Positions 1 through 7,844 of a stretch of DNA of 28,699 bases are shown here, piece after piece. Source of the DNA: Defluviitaleaceae bacterium (GTDB taxonomy: Bacteria; Bacillota; Clostridia; Lachnospirales; WRAX01); contig WQSI01000007.1 in the NCBI GenBank assembly GCA_009787945.1, forward strand, positions 1 to 28,699. The letters are read 5' to 3'. The notes below the pieces were generated by a model. The model was not told the origin of the DNA. It worked only from the letters and a program-made list of their open reading frames with translations, and ran no database searches. Each line of letters starts with the position of its first letter. Positions within the stretch are counted from its first letter, which is position 1. A program made the position numbers and the translations under genes.

Positions 1-282
1 CTTGGCACAATGGCGGCGGTTATGCGCTCTCCAGATACTATGGTAAATTTGACTATGATGGACAGCATCCAAATCACGGCTCTTCTGGCCTGTGTTTTAG
101 GGGGGCTTGGCACTTTTCATGGCCCTGTTATTGCGGCGTATTTAATCAGCCTTGGGCGGCAGTTGGTTGCCTTTTACATCACCCCCGTTTGGAGCGAGGC
201 TATCATCTATATTCTTATTCTTGCGGTGCTGATGTTTGCGCCCAATGGCATCTTCGGCAAAAAAGTGCTGAAGAAAGTTTAG
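1..282 (+). CDS. livH: Branched-chain amino acid ABC transporter permease LivH, C-terminal part
   Basis: The frame is open from the left edge, so this is the last 93 residues of a permease that is usually about 290-300 aa long. The visible part is hydrophobic and ends with the family's glycine-rich segment (VLGGLGTFHGPVIAAYLI) and a last membrane helix (AIIYILILAVLMFAPNGIFG). LivH and LivM form the membrane channel that imports leucine, isoleucine, valine or related substrates. Its stop lies 12 bases before the preferred livM start, in one operon with livM, livG, livF and a binding lipoprotein. The ATG at position 10 is internal, not the start. Identity is secure from both sequence and context; the exact substrate is inferred. 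Confidence 0.9.
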   Translation, partial: LGTMAAVMRSPDTMVNLTMMDSIQITALLACVLGGLGTFHGPVIAAYLISLGRQLVAFYITPVWSEAIIYILILAVLMFAPNGIFGKKVLKKV

Positions 283-294
283 GGGGTGGCGCAG

Positions 295-1335
295 ATGAAT
301 AAAGTTTTCGGAAAAATCGGCAAAACTCAACCGTATTTTGGATTTTTGGTTTTCGGGGCTATTTTGTCGTTTGCTCCTGTGCTTATGAACAATACCCAGT
401 GGTTTTTGTTCGCATGGCTGACCATTTTTGCAGGGTTTATTGTTTATGCTATTGCAGGGCTTGGCATGAATATTCTAATGGGTTATGGAGGACTTGCAAG
501 CCTTGGAACGGCAGGGTTTATGGGTCTTGGGGCGTATCTTACCATGGTGCTTACTGTGGATGCGGGTTTCAGCTTCTTCCCTGTTCTTTTCCTAACGATT
601 TTGGCGACAACCATCCTCGGTATCGTTGTGGGGCTTGTATCTCTGCGGGTTGAGGGCTTCTTCCTTGCCATTGCAACCCTTGTTATTGCGGAGATGCTTC
701 GCCAGGTTTTCCAGCAAATGCCTTTGCTTGGAGGGCACGCAGGGCGCAGTATGCCTGCTTTCCCTACCATATCCCTTTTTGGTATTTTAGAGTGGACACT
801 AAACCGAAACCAAACCTATATCATGCTTGTAATTTTCCTAGTGATTGCAATGTTTATCACTCAATTGCTGTTTAAATCTGCAACAGGTCGCGCCTTGTCC
901 GCCATGCGGGGAAGCGAATCTGCCGCGGCGGCAATGGGTATTAGTATTTTCCGCGGGCGTTTGCTTGCCTTTGCCCTTGCCTCTGGTTTTGCAGGGGCGG
1001 CTGGGTCGCTGTTTATGTTCTTCATGCCCTTCACCAATCCAAACCACTGGAATTTGGTGCTTTCTCTCTTCATTTTTGCTGTTGTGGTAATTGGCGGCGT
1101 GCGCTCGGTTGCTGGAACGGTTTTGGGGGCGTTTATCGTCTTTGCTGTACCTCAGCTGTTTATCGCCCGTTTGCCAGTTATTGGCGACATTAGCGGCATG
1201 GACTTTGTTTTCACTGGAGTTTTGATTATCATTGTGGTGCTTTTCTACCCTGCTGGGCTGATATGGATGCCAGCGGGCATTAAAAACAGCATCACAAAGC
1301 TGATAAAGCGCAAGAAAGGGGGCGAAACAACATGA
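295..1335 (+). CDS. livM: Branched-chain amino acid ABC transporter permease LivM
   Basis: A polytopic membrane protein of 346 aa with the LivM landmarks: an early GYGGLASLGTAGFMGLGAY segment, and a cytoplasmic EAA-like loop (RALSAMRGSESAAAAMGIS) that contacts the ATPases, followed by FALASGFAGAAGSLF. It pairs with LivH as the second permease subunit. I prefer the ATG at 295 because an AGGGGGTG ribosome site (281-288) lies 6 bases upstream. An in-frame GTG at 286 would add three residues but has no ribosome site at a usable distance. The stop overlaps the livG start by 4 bases (ATGA), which suggests translational coupling. Confidence 0.93.
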   Translation: MNKVFGKIGKTQPYFGFLVFGAILSFAPVLMNNTQWFLFAWLTIFAGFIVYAIAGLGMNILMGYGGLASLGTAGFMGLGAYLTMVLTVDAGFSFFPVLFLTILATTILGIVVGLVSLRVEGFFLAIATLVIAEMLRQVFQQMPLLGGHAGRSMPAFPTISLFGILEWTLNRNQTYIMLVIFLVIAMFITQLLFKSATGRALSAMRGSESAAAAMGISIFRGRLLAFALASGFAGAAGSLFMFFMPFTNPNHWNLVLSLFIFAVVVIGGVRSVAGTVLGAFIVFAVPQLFIARLPVIGDISGMDFVFTGVLIIIVVLFYPAGLIWMPAGIKNSITKLIKRKKGGETT

Positions 1336-2147
1336 GCAACCTTCTTTTGAAAGTAGAAAATCTTTCCATTGCCTTCGGCGGGCTGAAAGCTGTGGATGAC
1401 CTTAGCTTTGAAATGAACCATGGGGAAGTTTACGGCATAATTGGCCCTAATGGGGCAGGTAAAACCACGGCTTTTAACTGCATCACCCAATTCTATAAGC
1501 CAGATGCAGGTAAAATTATCTTTGACAGCAAAGAAGATGGTATGATTAACCTTGTTGGGCACAAACCTCATCAGGTTATAGGGCGGGGTCTTGTGCGCAC
1601 CTTCCAAAATGTGGAGCTTATCGCAAGTCTGTCTGTTATTGACAATTTGCTTGTTGGGGCGCATATCGCTTTTAAATCCACCTTACCAGAGCAAGTTTTT
1701 AGGTTGCCCCGTGCAAGGCGGGAAGAAAAACAGCTTAGGGCAAGGGCAATGGAAGTGCTGGAAATGCTAGGCTTGACCCATATCGCCCATATGCCTGCCA
1801 CCATGCAGCCCTATGGTCACCAAAAAAAGCTGGAGCTTGGGCGCACATTAATGATGTCACCAAAGCTGATAATTTTAGACGAACCAGCGGCAGGGCTTAA
1901 CGAAGTGGAAACCGTGGGGCTTATCGAAATTGTCCAAAGAGTGACGAAAGAGCTTAACTGCGGCATTTTACTAATAGAGCATGATATGAATTTTGTTTCT
2001 AAACTTTGCAATCGCATTTGTGCCATAAGCTTCGGCAAAAGGCTTGCCATTGGCACTCCTGACGAAATTAAAGCTCATCCAGATGTGCAGGAGGCTTATC
2101 TTGGCAAATCTGACAAAGAAAGCGGAGGGGGTGAAGCTAATGGCTAA
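1332..2147 (+). CDS. livG: Branched-chain amino acid ABC transporter ATPase LivG
   Basis: An ABC ATPase of 271 aa, the usual LivG length. Visible motifs are Walker A GPNGAGKTT (residues 38-46), the Q-loop in RTFQN (89-93), an ABC signature in the LivG form (PYGHQKKLELGR, 160-171), Walker B LIILDEP (179-185) with catalytic Glu184, and an H-loop in LLIEHDM. A LivG-type insertion lies between the Q-loop and the signature. It powers transport together with LivF. The start overlaps the livM stop (ATGA), and the end overlaps livF by 8 bases. Confidence 0.95.
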   Translation: MSNLLLKVENLSIAFGGLKAVDDLSFEMNHGEVYGIIGPNGAGKTTAFNCITQFYKPDAGKIIFDSKEDGMINLVGHKPHQVIGRGLVRTFQNVELIASLSVIDNLLVGAHIAFKSTLPEQVFRLPRARREEKQLRARAMEVLEMLGLTHIAHMPATMQPYGHQKKLELGRTLMMSPKLIILDEPAAGLNEVETVGLIEIVQRVTKELNCGILLIEHDMNFVSKLCNRICAISFGKRLAIGTPDEIKAHPDVQEAYLGKSDKESGGGEANG

Positions 2148-2859
2148 ACTTGCCCTGGACATTAAAGGTCTTACGGTGCAATATGGCTATATCACCGCTG
2201 TTAAAGGGGTAAACATGGAAATCCCTGAAGGCAGTTTGATTGCCCTTCTTGGCTCTAATGGTGCTGGCAAATCCAGCATTTTAAAGGCGATTGCTGGGGC
2301 TATTCCCGCCAAAGGGGATTTGGCTTTCTTCGGGGATAACATCAGCGGCATGATAGCCAACAAAATCACAAAGCGCGGGCTGTTTTCCGTGCCAGAAGGG
2401 CGGCAAGTGTTCCGTGACCTTACTGTGGAGGAAAACCTGCGCACTGGGCATTTTACCGTTAAGGACAAAAAGCAAATTGCTGACAATTTTGAGCGGGTTT
2501 ACAACTATTTCCCGTTTTTAGCAGAGCGGAAAAAGCAACAAGCCCAAACCCTTTCTGGCGGCGAGCAACAAATGCTTGCCATGGGGCGGGCATTGATGGG
2601 AAGCCCGAAAATGCTTATCCTTGATGAGCCGTCTTTGGGGCTTGCCCCCCTAATTGTTCAGCAGATTTTTGATATTGTAGAGCAAATTAGGGATGACGGC
2701 ACAACAGTGCTGATTGTAGAGCAAAACGCCCTTGGCGCGCTGAAAATCGCTGATTATGCCTATGTGTTGGAACTTGGCAATATTATCATGGAGGGCAAGG
2801 CATCAGAGCTTATTAAAGACCCTGCTTTGATTGAAGCGTATTTGGGTAAGGCGGAATAA
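2140..2859 (+). CDS. livF: Branched-chain amino acid ABC transporter ATPase LivF
   Basis: The second ABC ATPase, 239 aa from the ATG at 2140. The frame is open further upstream to 2044, but those 32 codons lie inside livG and do not look like LivF. The chosen ATG has an AGGGGGTG ribosome site about 6-7 bases upstream and begins with the normal LivF N-terminus (LALDIKGLTVQYG). Motifs: Walker A GSNGAGKSS (38-46), signature LSGGEQQMLAMGRAL, Walker B MLILDEPSLGLAP and an H-loop substitution typical of LivF (IVEQN). It overlaps the end of livG by 8 bases. Confidence 0.95.
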   Translation: MAKLALDIKGLTVQYGYITAVKGVNMEIPEGSLIALLGSNGAGKSSILKAIAGAIPAKGDLAFFGDNISGMIANKITKRGLFSVPEGRQVFRDLTVEENLRTGHFTVKDKKQIADNFERVYNYFPFLAERKKQQAQTLSGGEQQMLAMGRALMGSPKMLILDEPSLGLAPLIVQQIFDIVEQIRDDGTTVLIVEQNALGALKIADYAYVLELGNIIMEGKASELIKDPALIEAYLGKAE

Positions 2860-2890
2860 CAACAAAATATAATTTCTGGGAGGAAGTAAA

Positions 2891-4156
2891 ATGAAAAAGA
2901 AAATCTTAACTCTTGCGGCTTTGACCGTGATGACAGTAGGCGCAATCGCCTTCACGGCATGCGGTAACGATTCAGGCGGCTCTGGCAACCATTCCCAAGG
3001 TGTTACTGACGATACTATCTACATCGGTAACACTGCCGCTGTGTCTGGCGCATTTGCCGCTGTTGGTGTGCCTTTTAACCATGGTTTGCAGTCCTATCTT
3101 GACGTTGTTAATGCAAATGGCGGCGTTCATGGTCGTCAAATTGTTCTTGTTCACCATGATGACGGCTTTGACGCAGTAACAGGGCTTGCCTTTACAGAGC
3201 AGCTCATCCATGATGACCAGGTGTTTGCCCTTGTTGGTCACTTTGGAACGCCAACTATCGGCGCGACCCTGCCAATGCTTAAAGACACTGGCATCCCTGC
3301 GGTTTACTTTGCGGCAGGCATCAGCCAGCTTTATATGCCAACAGCAACAACCGTTGCAACTGGTCAGCGTTTGTTCCCTGTTCAGCCTTTGTTCCGTCCT
3401 GAAGGTCATGTTCTTGCCGCTCGCGCCATTGACGAATACGCCCCTCAAACCCTTGGTGTAATCTTCTCCAATGACGAAGCTGGGCAAGACCTTATCTCTG
3501 GCATCCGCGCCCAAGTTGCCGAAATTGGCGGCGTAAACCTTGTTGAAGCGCAAATTACCCCAGCAGATGCAGGCTCTATCTCTCCTGCTGTTCTTACCAT
3601 GTATGCTCAAAACGTAGATGTTATCATTGTTGCAACTTTGCAAGGGGATTTCCCTGCGGTTATAAACTCTATTGTAGGTCAAGGGCTTGATGTTCCTGTT
3701 TTCAGCTCTTATGTAAGTGCTGCTCCAATTATTATCGAAGGTTTTGCCGCTGATTATATTGGCGCAAACGCCTCATTCCCAATCTACGTAACCGCTTGGC
3801 TTGACATTTTTAATGTTGACGGCAGCTTTGTATCTGCTTATTATGATTTTGCTGAAGGTGTTGGCGAAGATATGGCCCTTAACACCTTTGCAATGGCTGG
3901 ATGGGTTGCAGGAAGCACATTTATTCAAGGCTTGCGCGCCATGGGCAATGTAGAGGACATTACCTGGGAAGGTCTAGCGGAAGCTATGGAGTCTACCCTT
4001 ATTAATCTGCCAATGGGCGGTGTTATGGACTTTAGCGGCGGTGTGCGCACGGGTACTACATCTATGGCACTTCTCCGCGCTAATGTTGAAACCACCGAAT
4101 GGGCACCACTGCGCCCTATGGAGCAACTTACAGATATTTTAAGCCGTATAAATTAA
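2891..4156 (+). CDS. livJ: Branched-chain amino acid ABC transporter substrate-binding lipoprotein
   Basis: A periplasmic-binding-protein type 1 (Leu/Ile/Val-binding) lipoprotein of 421 aa. The N-terminus is a lipoprotein signal: MKKK, a hydrophobic stretch, then the lipobox FTAC with Cys24 as the lipidation site. A Ser/Gly-rich linker follows. The mature domain has the family's features: AAVSGAFAAVGVPFNHGLQ near the start, then NANGGVHGR, then GHFGTPTIGATLPMLKDTGIP. A strong ribosome site (GGGAGGAAG) lies just upstream. As last gene of the liv operon it should supply substrate to LivHMGF. Whether it binds branched-chain amino acids, short-chain amides or another ligand cannot be read from sequence. 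Confidence 0.93.
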   Translation: MKKKILTLAALTVMTVGAIAFTACGNDSGGSGNHSQGVTDDTIYIGNTAAVSGAFAAVGVPFNHGLQSYLDVVNANGGVHGRQIVLVHHDDGFDAVTGLAFTEQLIHDDQVFALVGHFGTPTIGATLPMLKDTGIPAVYFAAGISQLYMPTATTVATGQRLFPVQPLFRPEGHVLAARAIDEYAPQTLGVIFSNDEAGQDLISGIRAQVAEIGGVNLVEAQITPADAGSISPAVLTMYAQNVDVIIVATLQGDFPAVINSIVGQGLDVPVFSSYVSAAPIIIEGFAADYIGANASFPIYVTAWLDIFNVDGSFVSAYYDFAEGVGEDMALNTFAMAGWVAGSTFIQGLRAMGNVEDITWEGLAEAMESTLINLPMGGVMDFSGGVRTGTTSMALLRANVETTEWAPLRPMEQLTDILSRIN

Positions 4157-4186
4157 AGTAACTATATATGATTTCCCACAACACCC

Positions 4187-4280
4187 GTAGGGGCGCATAT
4201 TATGCGCCTGTTATCCCGCAAAGATGATGCTAATGAAGAGTGCGTTTGTCCAGTTTCGGGCGCATAATATGCGCCCCTAC
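4187..4280. repeat. Inverted pair of GTAGG-hairpin intergenic repeats
   Basis: Two 22-base arms, 4187-4208 and 4259-4280, are perfect reverse complements separated by 50 bases. Each arm starts (or ends) with GTAGG and contains a 17-base odd palindrome (GGCGCATATTATGCGCC and its complement), so each arm can also fold alone. The two GTAGG ends point outward. The element lies between the liv operon and the CoA-transferase gene, where it may form a large hairpin in the transcript. There is no U-tract, so it is not a standard terminator. Related units occur at 5676-5737. Confidence 0.85.
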
Positions 4281-4312
4281 GATGGACGGGTGAGCTATGT
4301 GTGGGTGGGGTT

Positions 4313-4332
4313 TATGCAAAGCTGCATATAAT
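4313..4332 (+). promoter_or_regulatory. Possible -10 with overlapping operator-like inverted repeat
   Basis: TATGCA-AAGC-TGCATA is a perfect 6-bp inverted repeat at 4313-4328, overlapping a consensus -10 hexamer TATAAT at 4327-4332, which is 28 bases before the CoA-transferase start. No acceptable -35 lies 16-18 bases upstream, so the promoter is weak or regulator-dependent if real. Confidence 0.35.
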
Positions 4333-4359
4333 TACCTAAACTAATAGGAGGCATAGTCT

Positions 4360-5658
4360 ATGTATGATAACAAAATCATCACCATAGACCAAGCCGTCAA
4401 CCTTGTTAAATCTGATTACCATATTGTAACGGGTCTTGGTGCTGCTGAGGGTCGGGGCTTTATGGAGCATCTTCACACAGTTGCGGGCAATGTCCGCAAT
4501 GTGACCGTAACCAACTGCCTGCCAATGTCTGGTGGGCAGTTTATGGATGGAGAATTTAAAAAAAGTTTTAATATTGACGGCTGGTTTTACAGTCCGGGGT
4601 TGCGCTCGGCTCATAAAAATGGTAATATTAGTTTTGTACCAAATCATTTGCACCTTGCAGGGGCGAAACGGCTGTTTCATATAAAGCCCAATATTTTTGT
4701 TGCACCTGCCACAATGCCCGATAAACACGGCTTTATGTCGCTTTCTCTAAGCAATACCTACGAAAAGCGCATGATAGACGCGGCTGACATTGTTATTTTA
4801 GAGATTAACCCAAATTTCCCCCGCACCTTTGGGGATTTGGAAGTCCATATTAGTCAGGCGGACTATCTTATCAGAACAGACTACATGCCCCCAATTATCC
4901 CAGACAGCGAACCTTCGGAAAAGGACCGCATAATCAGCAAATACATCACTGATTATATAAATGACGGGGATTGTTTACAGCTTGGCATTGGCAGCATACC
5001 AAATGCAGTTGCAGATGGGCTTGCAGGGAAAAAAGATTTGGGGATACACACAGAAATGCTAGGCAGCGGGCTTATGAAGCTTGCAAAAGCAGGGGTCGCC
5101 AACGGCTCAAGGAAAAACTTTTACCCAGGGAAAATTATCGCCACCTTTGCCCTTGGCACGGAAGAATTATACGACTTTTTAGACGACAATCCAAGTGTGA
5201 TGATTTTAGACGGCAACCATGTTAACGACCCTGCTGTTATCGCTAAAAATGACAATATGGTCAGCATCAACACCACCATTGAAATTGATTTAACAGGGCA
5301 GTGTTGCAGTGAGTCTATTGGGCATATGCAATTTAGCGGCACGGGAGGACAGGCAGATACGGTTATCGGGGCGCAAAAGTCGAAAAATGGCAAATCCTTT
5401 ATTGCTTTGCACTCTACGGCGATGGTGAAAAATGCCGCTGGAGAAAGGGTGGAAACCTCGAAAATTGTGCCAACTTTAAAGCCTGGGGCAATTGTTTCTC
5501 TTTCCCGTAATGATGTGGATTTTGTGGTTACGGAATATGGCGTGGCAAGCCTGCGCGGCACAAATGTTCGTGAGCGGGTAAACCGCCTGATTGCCATTGC
5601 CCACCCCAATTTCCGCGAGGAGTTGACAACACAGGCAAAAGAATTAATGTATATTTAG
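4360..5658 (+). CDS. Acetyl-CoA hydrolase/transferase family (4-hydroxybutyrate or butyrate CoA-transferase type)
   Basis: A family I CoA-transferase of 432 aa. The catalytic glutamate is visible as Glu232 in GIHTEMLGSG. LQLGIGSIPNAVADGL (residues 207-221) precedes it, and FSGTGGQADTVIGA and VVTEYGVASLRG follow, both hallmarks of the 4-hydroxybutyrate CoA-transferase / butyryl-CoA:acetate CoA-transferase branch. The enzyme moves CoA between acetate and an acyl group through a glutamyl-CoA intermediate. A clear ribosome site (AGGAGG) lies about 10 bases before the ATG. Flanking repeats set it apart from the liv operon and the next gene. The acyl substrate cannot be decided here; the bcd-etfBA genes downstream favour a C4 or branched C4-C6 acyl-CoA. 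Confidence 0.85.
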   Translation: MYDNKIITIDQAVNLVKSDYHIVTGLGAAEGRGFMEHLHTVAGNVRNVTVTNCLPMSGGQFMDGEFKKSFNIDGWFYSPGLRSAHKNGNISFVPNHLHLAGAKRLFHIKPNIFVAPATMPDKHGFMSLSLSNTYEKRMIDAADIVILEINPNFPRTFGDLEVHISQADYLIRTDYMPPIIPDSEPSEKDRIISKYITDYINDGDCLQLGIGSIPNAVADGLAGKKDLGIHTEMLGSGLMKLAKAGVANGSRKNFYPGKIIATFALGTEELYDFLDDNPSVMILDGNHVNDPAVIAKNDNMVSINTTIEIDLTGQCCSESIGHMQFSGTGGQADTVIGAQKSKNGKSFIALHSTAMVKNAAGERVETSKIVPTLKPGAIVSLSRNDVDFVVTEYGVASLRGTNVRERVNRLIAIAHPNFREELTTQAKELMYI

Positions 5659-5675
5659 ACGTAAAACAGGATGTG

Positions 5676-5737
5676 GGCGACCAATGGTCGCCCCTACCAC
5701 GGCAAATTAACCACGGTAGGGGCGCGCATTGCGCGCC
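5676..5737. repeat. Pair of GTAGG-hairpin repeats in the opposite arrangement
   Basis: Two 17-base odd palindromes, GGCGACCAATGGTCGCC (5676-5692) and GGCGCGCATTGCGCGCC (5721-5737), sit either side of CCTAC (5693-5697) and GTAGG (5716-5720), so the GTAGG ends face inward. CCACGG occurs twice between them. The stems share the GGCG/CGCC frame with the units at 4187-4280, but the inner four base pairs differ while remaining complementary. The element fills most of the 116-base gap before the alpha/beta hydrolase gene. Confidence 0.8.
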
Positions 5738-5774
5738 ACATGTCCGACAAAATGCATTTGAATGGAGGGAAGTC

Positions 5775-6587
5775 ATGGCAACTTTTGAGTTAAACGGCAA
5801 AAATATCTATTATGAAACCCATGGTGAAGGCGCGCCAATTGTGCTTTTAAATGGAATTATGATGTCAACACCTAGCTGGCAAATGTTTGTGCCGCCCCTA
5901 TCGGCAAACAACCAGTTGATTTTAATGGACTTTTTCGACCAAGGGCAGTCCCATAAAATGGTTGATGAAGAGTATGACCAAGCCTTGCAGGTGGCGGCCT
6001 TAAAGGGCTTGCTAGACCATTTAGGGCTGAAAAAGGCAAGCCTTGCAGGGGTTTCCTATGGGGGAAATGTTGCCCTGCGCTTTGCCGTGGAACATACAGA
6101 AATGGTTGACAAACTTGTGATTTTCCACGCTGCCCCAAAAACAGGAGCTTGGCTTCAAGATGTTGGTAAAGGCTGGATTTTAAGCATGGACAGCCCCGAA
6201 AACTTCTACAACACCTCAATCCCTGTCATCTATTCCCCTGGGTTTTATAACAACAATCCAGAATGGGTTGCCGTGCGGAAAAACTTCCTAACAAGCCATG
6301 TTTTTAATAATCAGGACTTTTTGCAGGCCGTTGCCCGCCTTACCCGCTCTGCTGATAATTACGACATTTCGGACAAATTAGACAAAATAACCGCAAAAGC
6401 CCTAATCATCGCCGCCGACACCGACCCCCTAACCCCTTATGCCGACCAAAAAGCCTTAGCAGAGGGAATAAATGGCGCAGAGCTTATCTTGCTCCCTAAC
6501 TGCGGTCATGCATCTATGTACGAAAAACCAACTTTGTTTGCAAGCCTTATCGCGGGCTTTATTAATACAGATTTTACTGGGTTTTAA
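5775..6587 (+). CDS. Alpha/beta-fold hydrolase
   Basis: An alpha/beta hydrolase of 270 aa. The catalytic triad is readable: nucleophile Ser94 in GVSYGG, acid Asp217 in ADTDPLTP and His245 in NCGHAS. The early strand-turn PIVLLNGIMMSTPSW supplies the oxyanion region. The frame is open back to 5673, but those 34 codons are translated repeat sequence (5676-5737); the ATG at 5775 has a GGAGGGAAG ribosome site and starts a normal hydrolase N-terminus. The substrate is unknown. It lies between a CoA-transferase and an acyl-CoA dehydrogenase, so ester or thioester hydrolysis is plausible but unproven. Its stop is 13 bases before the SLH gene. Confidence 0.88.
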   Translation: MATFELNGKNIYYETHGEGAPIVLLNGIMMSTPSWQMFVPPLSANNQLILMDFFDQGQSHKMVDEEYDQALQVAALKGLLDHLGLKKASLAGVSYGGNVALRFAVEHTEMVDKLVIFHAAPKTGAWLQDVGKGWILSMDSPENFYNTSIPVIYSPGFYNNNPEWVAVRKNFLTSHVFNNQDFLQAVARLTRSADNYDISDKLDKITAKALIIAADTDPLTPYADQKALAEGINGAELILLPNCGHASMYEKPTLFASLIAGFINTDFTGF

Positions 6588-6600
6588 CGAAGGAGGAAGT

Positions 6601-7809
6601 ATGATAAAACGGATTTTAAAGGCAACATTAGTATCGGCGGTGTTATGTGCAACCTTTGCATTTACAGCAGTTGCTTCACCGTCAAGTTGGGCGTTGGAGC
6701 AGGTAGAGCTTGCCATTGAAGCGGGTCTTGTTCCTGAAATTTTACAGTCAAATTATCAACAGCCTATCACAAGGGCAGAATTTGCAGCCCTTGCCGTGGC
6801 TTTAAACGAAGCCATCACTGGAGAAGAGATAACTGGGCGTATGCTTTTTAATGACACCAACGATGTTAATGTGCAAAAAGCGGGTTATCTTGGGGTTGTT
6901 TCTGGTGTTGGCAATGATAATTTTGCCCCAGATAATTTGTTGACCCGCGAGCAGGCGGCTGTTATATTAGCCCGCCTTTATGCCACAGTAAGCTGGGAGC
7001 TTTTGCCGTCAGAGCCGACTTTTGATGACAATTACGCCATTTCCAGCTGGGCTTATAGTTATGTAGGCGCGGTGCAGACGGGGCTTATAATGGGCGGTGT
7101 TGGCGACAACCGCTTTGACCCCGCTGGTTTGTACACCCGTGAGGCTAGTATTATTACCATTTGGCGCGTGTTTTATTTGGCTATTACACCATATATTCAT
7201 GGAGTTGCTACAGCAGAGGACGGCAGAATTTTAGATGGCTTTTTCGACCGTGAAACTGGGTATTTCATTAGGGGCGTGGTTTTGCATCCAAACGGAATGA
7301 TTGAAGAAGGCATATTTTCTCCGTCAGTAAGGCTGTTAGAAGGGCTTATGCTAATACCAGATGTTGCTTTGCTGGCTGGCACTTTTAACCCCGAAACAGG
7401 GCTTTTGGTAGAAGGCTCGATTTTATTTGATGATGGTACTATTTATCAAGGTATTTTTGATAATGAAGGAATGGCGTTAATAGAAGGCACAATTACAATT
7501 GATGGCGTTACCATTCAATATCCAATGCCCTTTGACATGTCTATTTTTAGGGATTTGCTAATACAGGTCATGTGGATGGAAACAGTGGTTTTTGTTACAG
7601 AAGAAGGGCGACCCATAATTGATTCAAGAGAGCGCAACCTTAATAATATAACCGAAATGATTTATGGTATTGAAGCTTTTGAAGATTTGCTTGCCATGAC
7701 AGAGCTGGCAAGGGAATTTTTAGGCGGGGAACATGAAGAGGAATTTTATTCAGTGTTGACGCTAATGGTGTTAGAAATTGACAGGGTAGCGGATTTATTT
7801 ATTCAGTAG
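6601..7809 (+). CDS. SLH-domain surface protein with MORN-like repeats
   Basis: 402 aa from the ATG at 6601, which follows an AAGGAGGAAG ribosome site; codons upstream of it overlap the hydrolase gene. Residues 1-26 form a signal peptide. Three S-layer homology modules follow at about 29-70, 84-128 and 146-192, with the recurring pattern aromatic-small-x3-G(L/V)-x-D-N-F-P-x4-TRE. These bind secondary cell wall polymer in Bacillota. Residues about 207-305 hold short repeats of the type DG..YxGxFdxxGxLxEG, resembling MORN repeats. The remaining roughly 100 residues are helical and acidic with no family I recognise. It is probably an exported cell-wall-bound protein; its place between metabolic genes is unexplained. 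Confidence 0.82.
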   Translation: MIKRILKATLVSAVLCATFAFTAVASPSSWALEQVELAIEAGLVPEILQSNYQQPITRAEFAALAVALNEAITGEEITGRMLFNDTNDVNVQKAGYLGVVSGVGNDNFAPDNLLTREQAAVILARLYATVSWELLPSEPTFDDNYAISSWAYSYVGAVQTGLIMGGVGDNRFDPAGLYTREASIITIWRVFYLAITPYIHGVATAEDGRILDGFFDRETGYFIRGVVLHPNGMIEEGIFSPSVRLLEGLMLIPDVALLAGTFNPETGLLVEGSILFDDGTIYQGIFDNEGMALIEGTITIDGVTIQYPMPFDMSIFRDLLIQVMWMETVVFVTEEGRPIIDSRERNLNNITEMIYGIEAFEDLLAMTELAREFLGGEHEEEFYSVLTLMVLEIDRVADLFIQ

Positions 7810-7844
7810 AAATGTCCAATAAAAATATTTTTAGGAGGAGAATA

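Noticed and set aside
2972..3682. 236-codon open frame on the - strand inside the binding-lipoprotein gene
   Set aside because: It lies wholly antisense to a well-supported gene, has no ribosome site, and its sequence shows no family or composition typical of a protein.
4187..5737. CRISPR array or phage attachment sites
   Set aside because: The repeats are paired palindromes with unequal spacing and changing stems, no spacer-repeat order, and no cas or integrase gene nearby.
5673..5774. N-terminal extension of the alpha/beta hydrolase
   Set aside because: The 34 extra codons translate the palindromic repeat and have no ribosome site; the ATG at 5775 has both a good site and a normal N-terminus.
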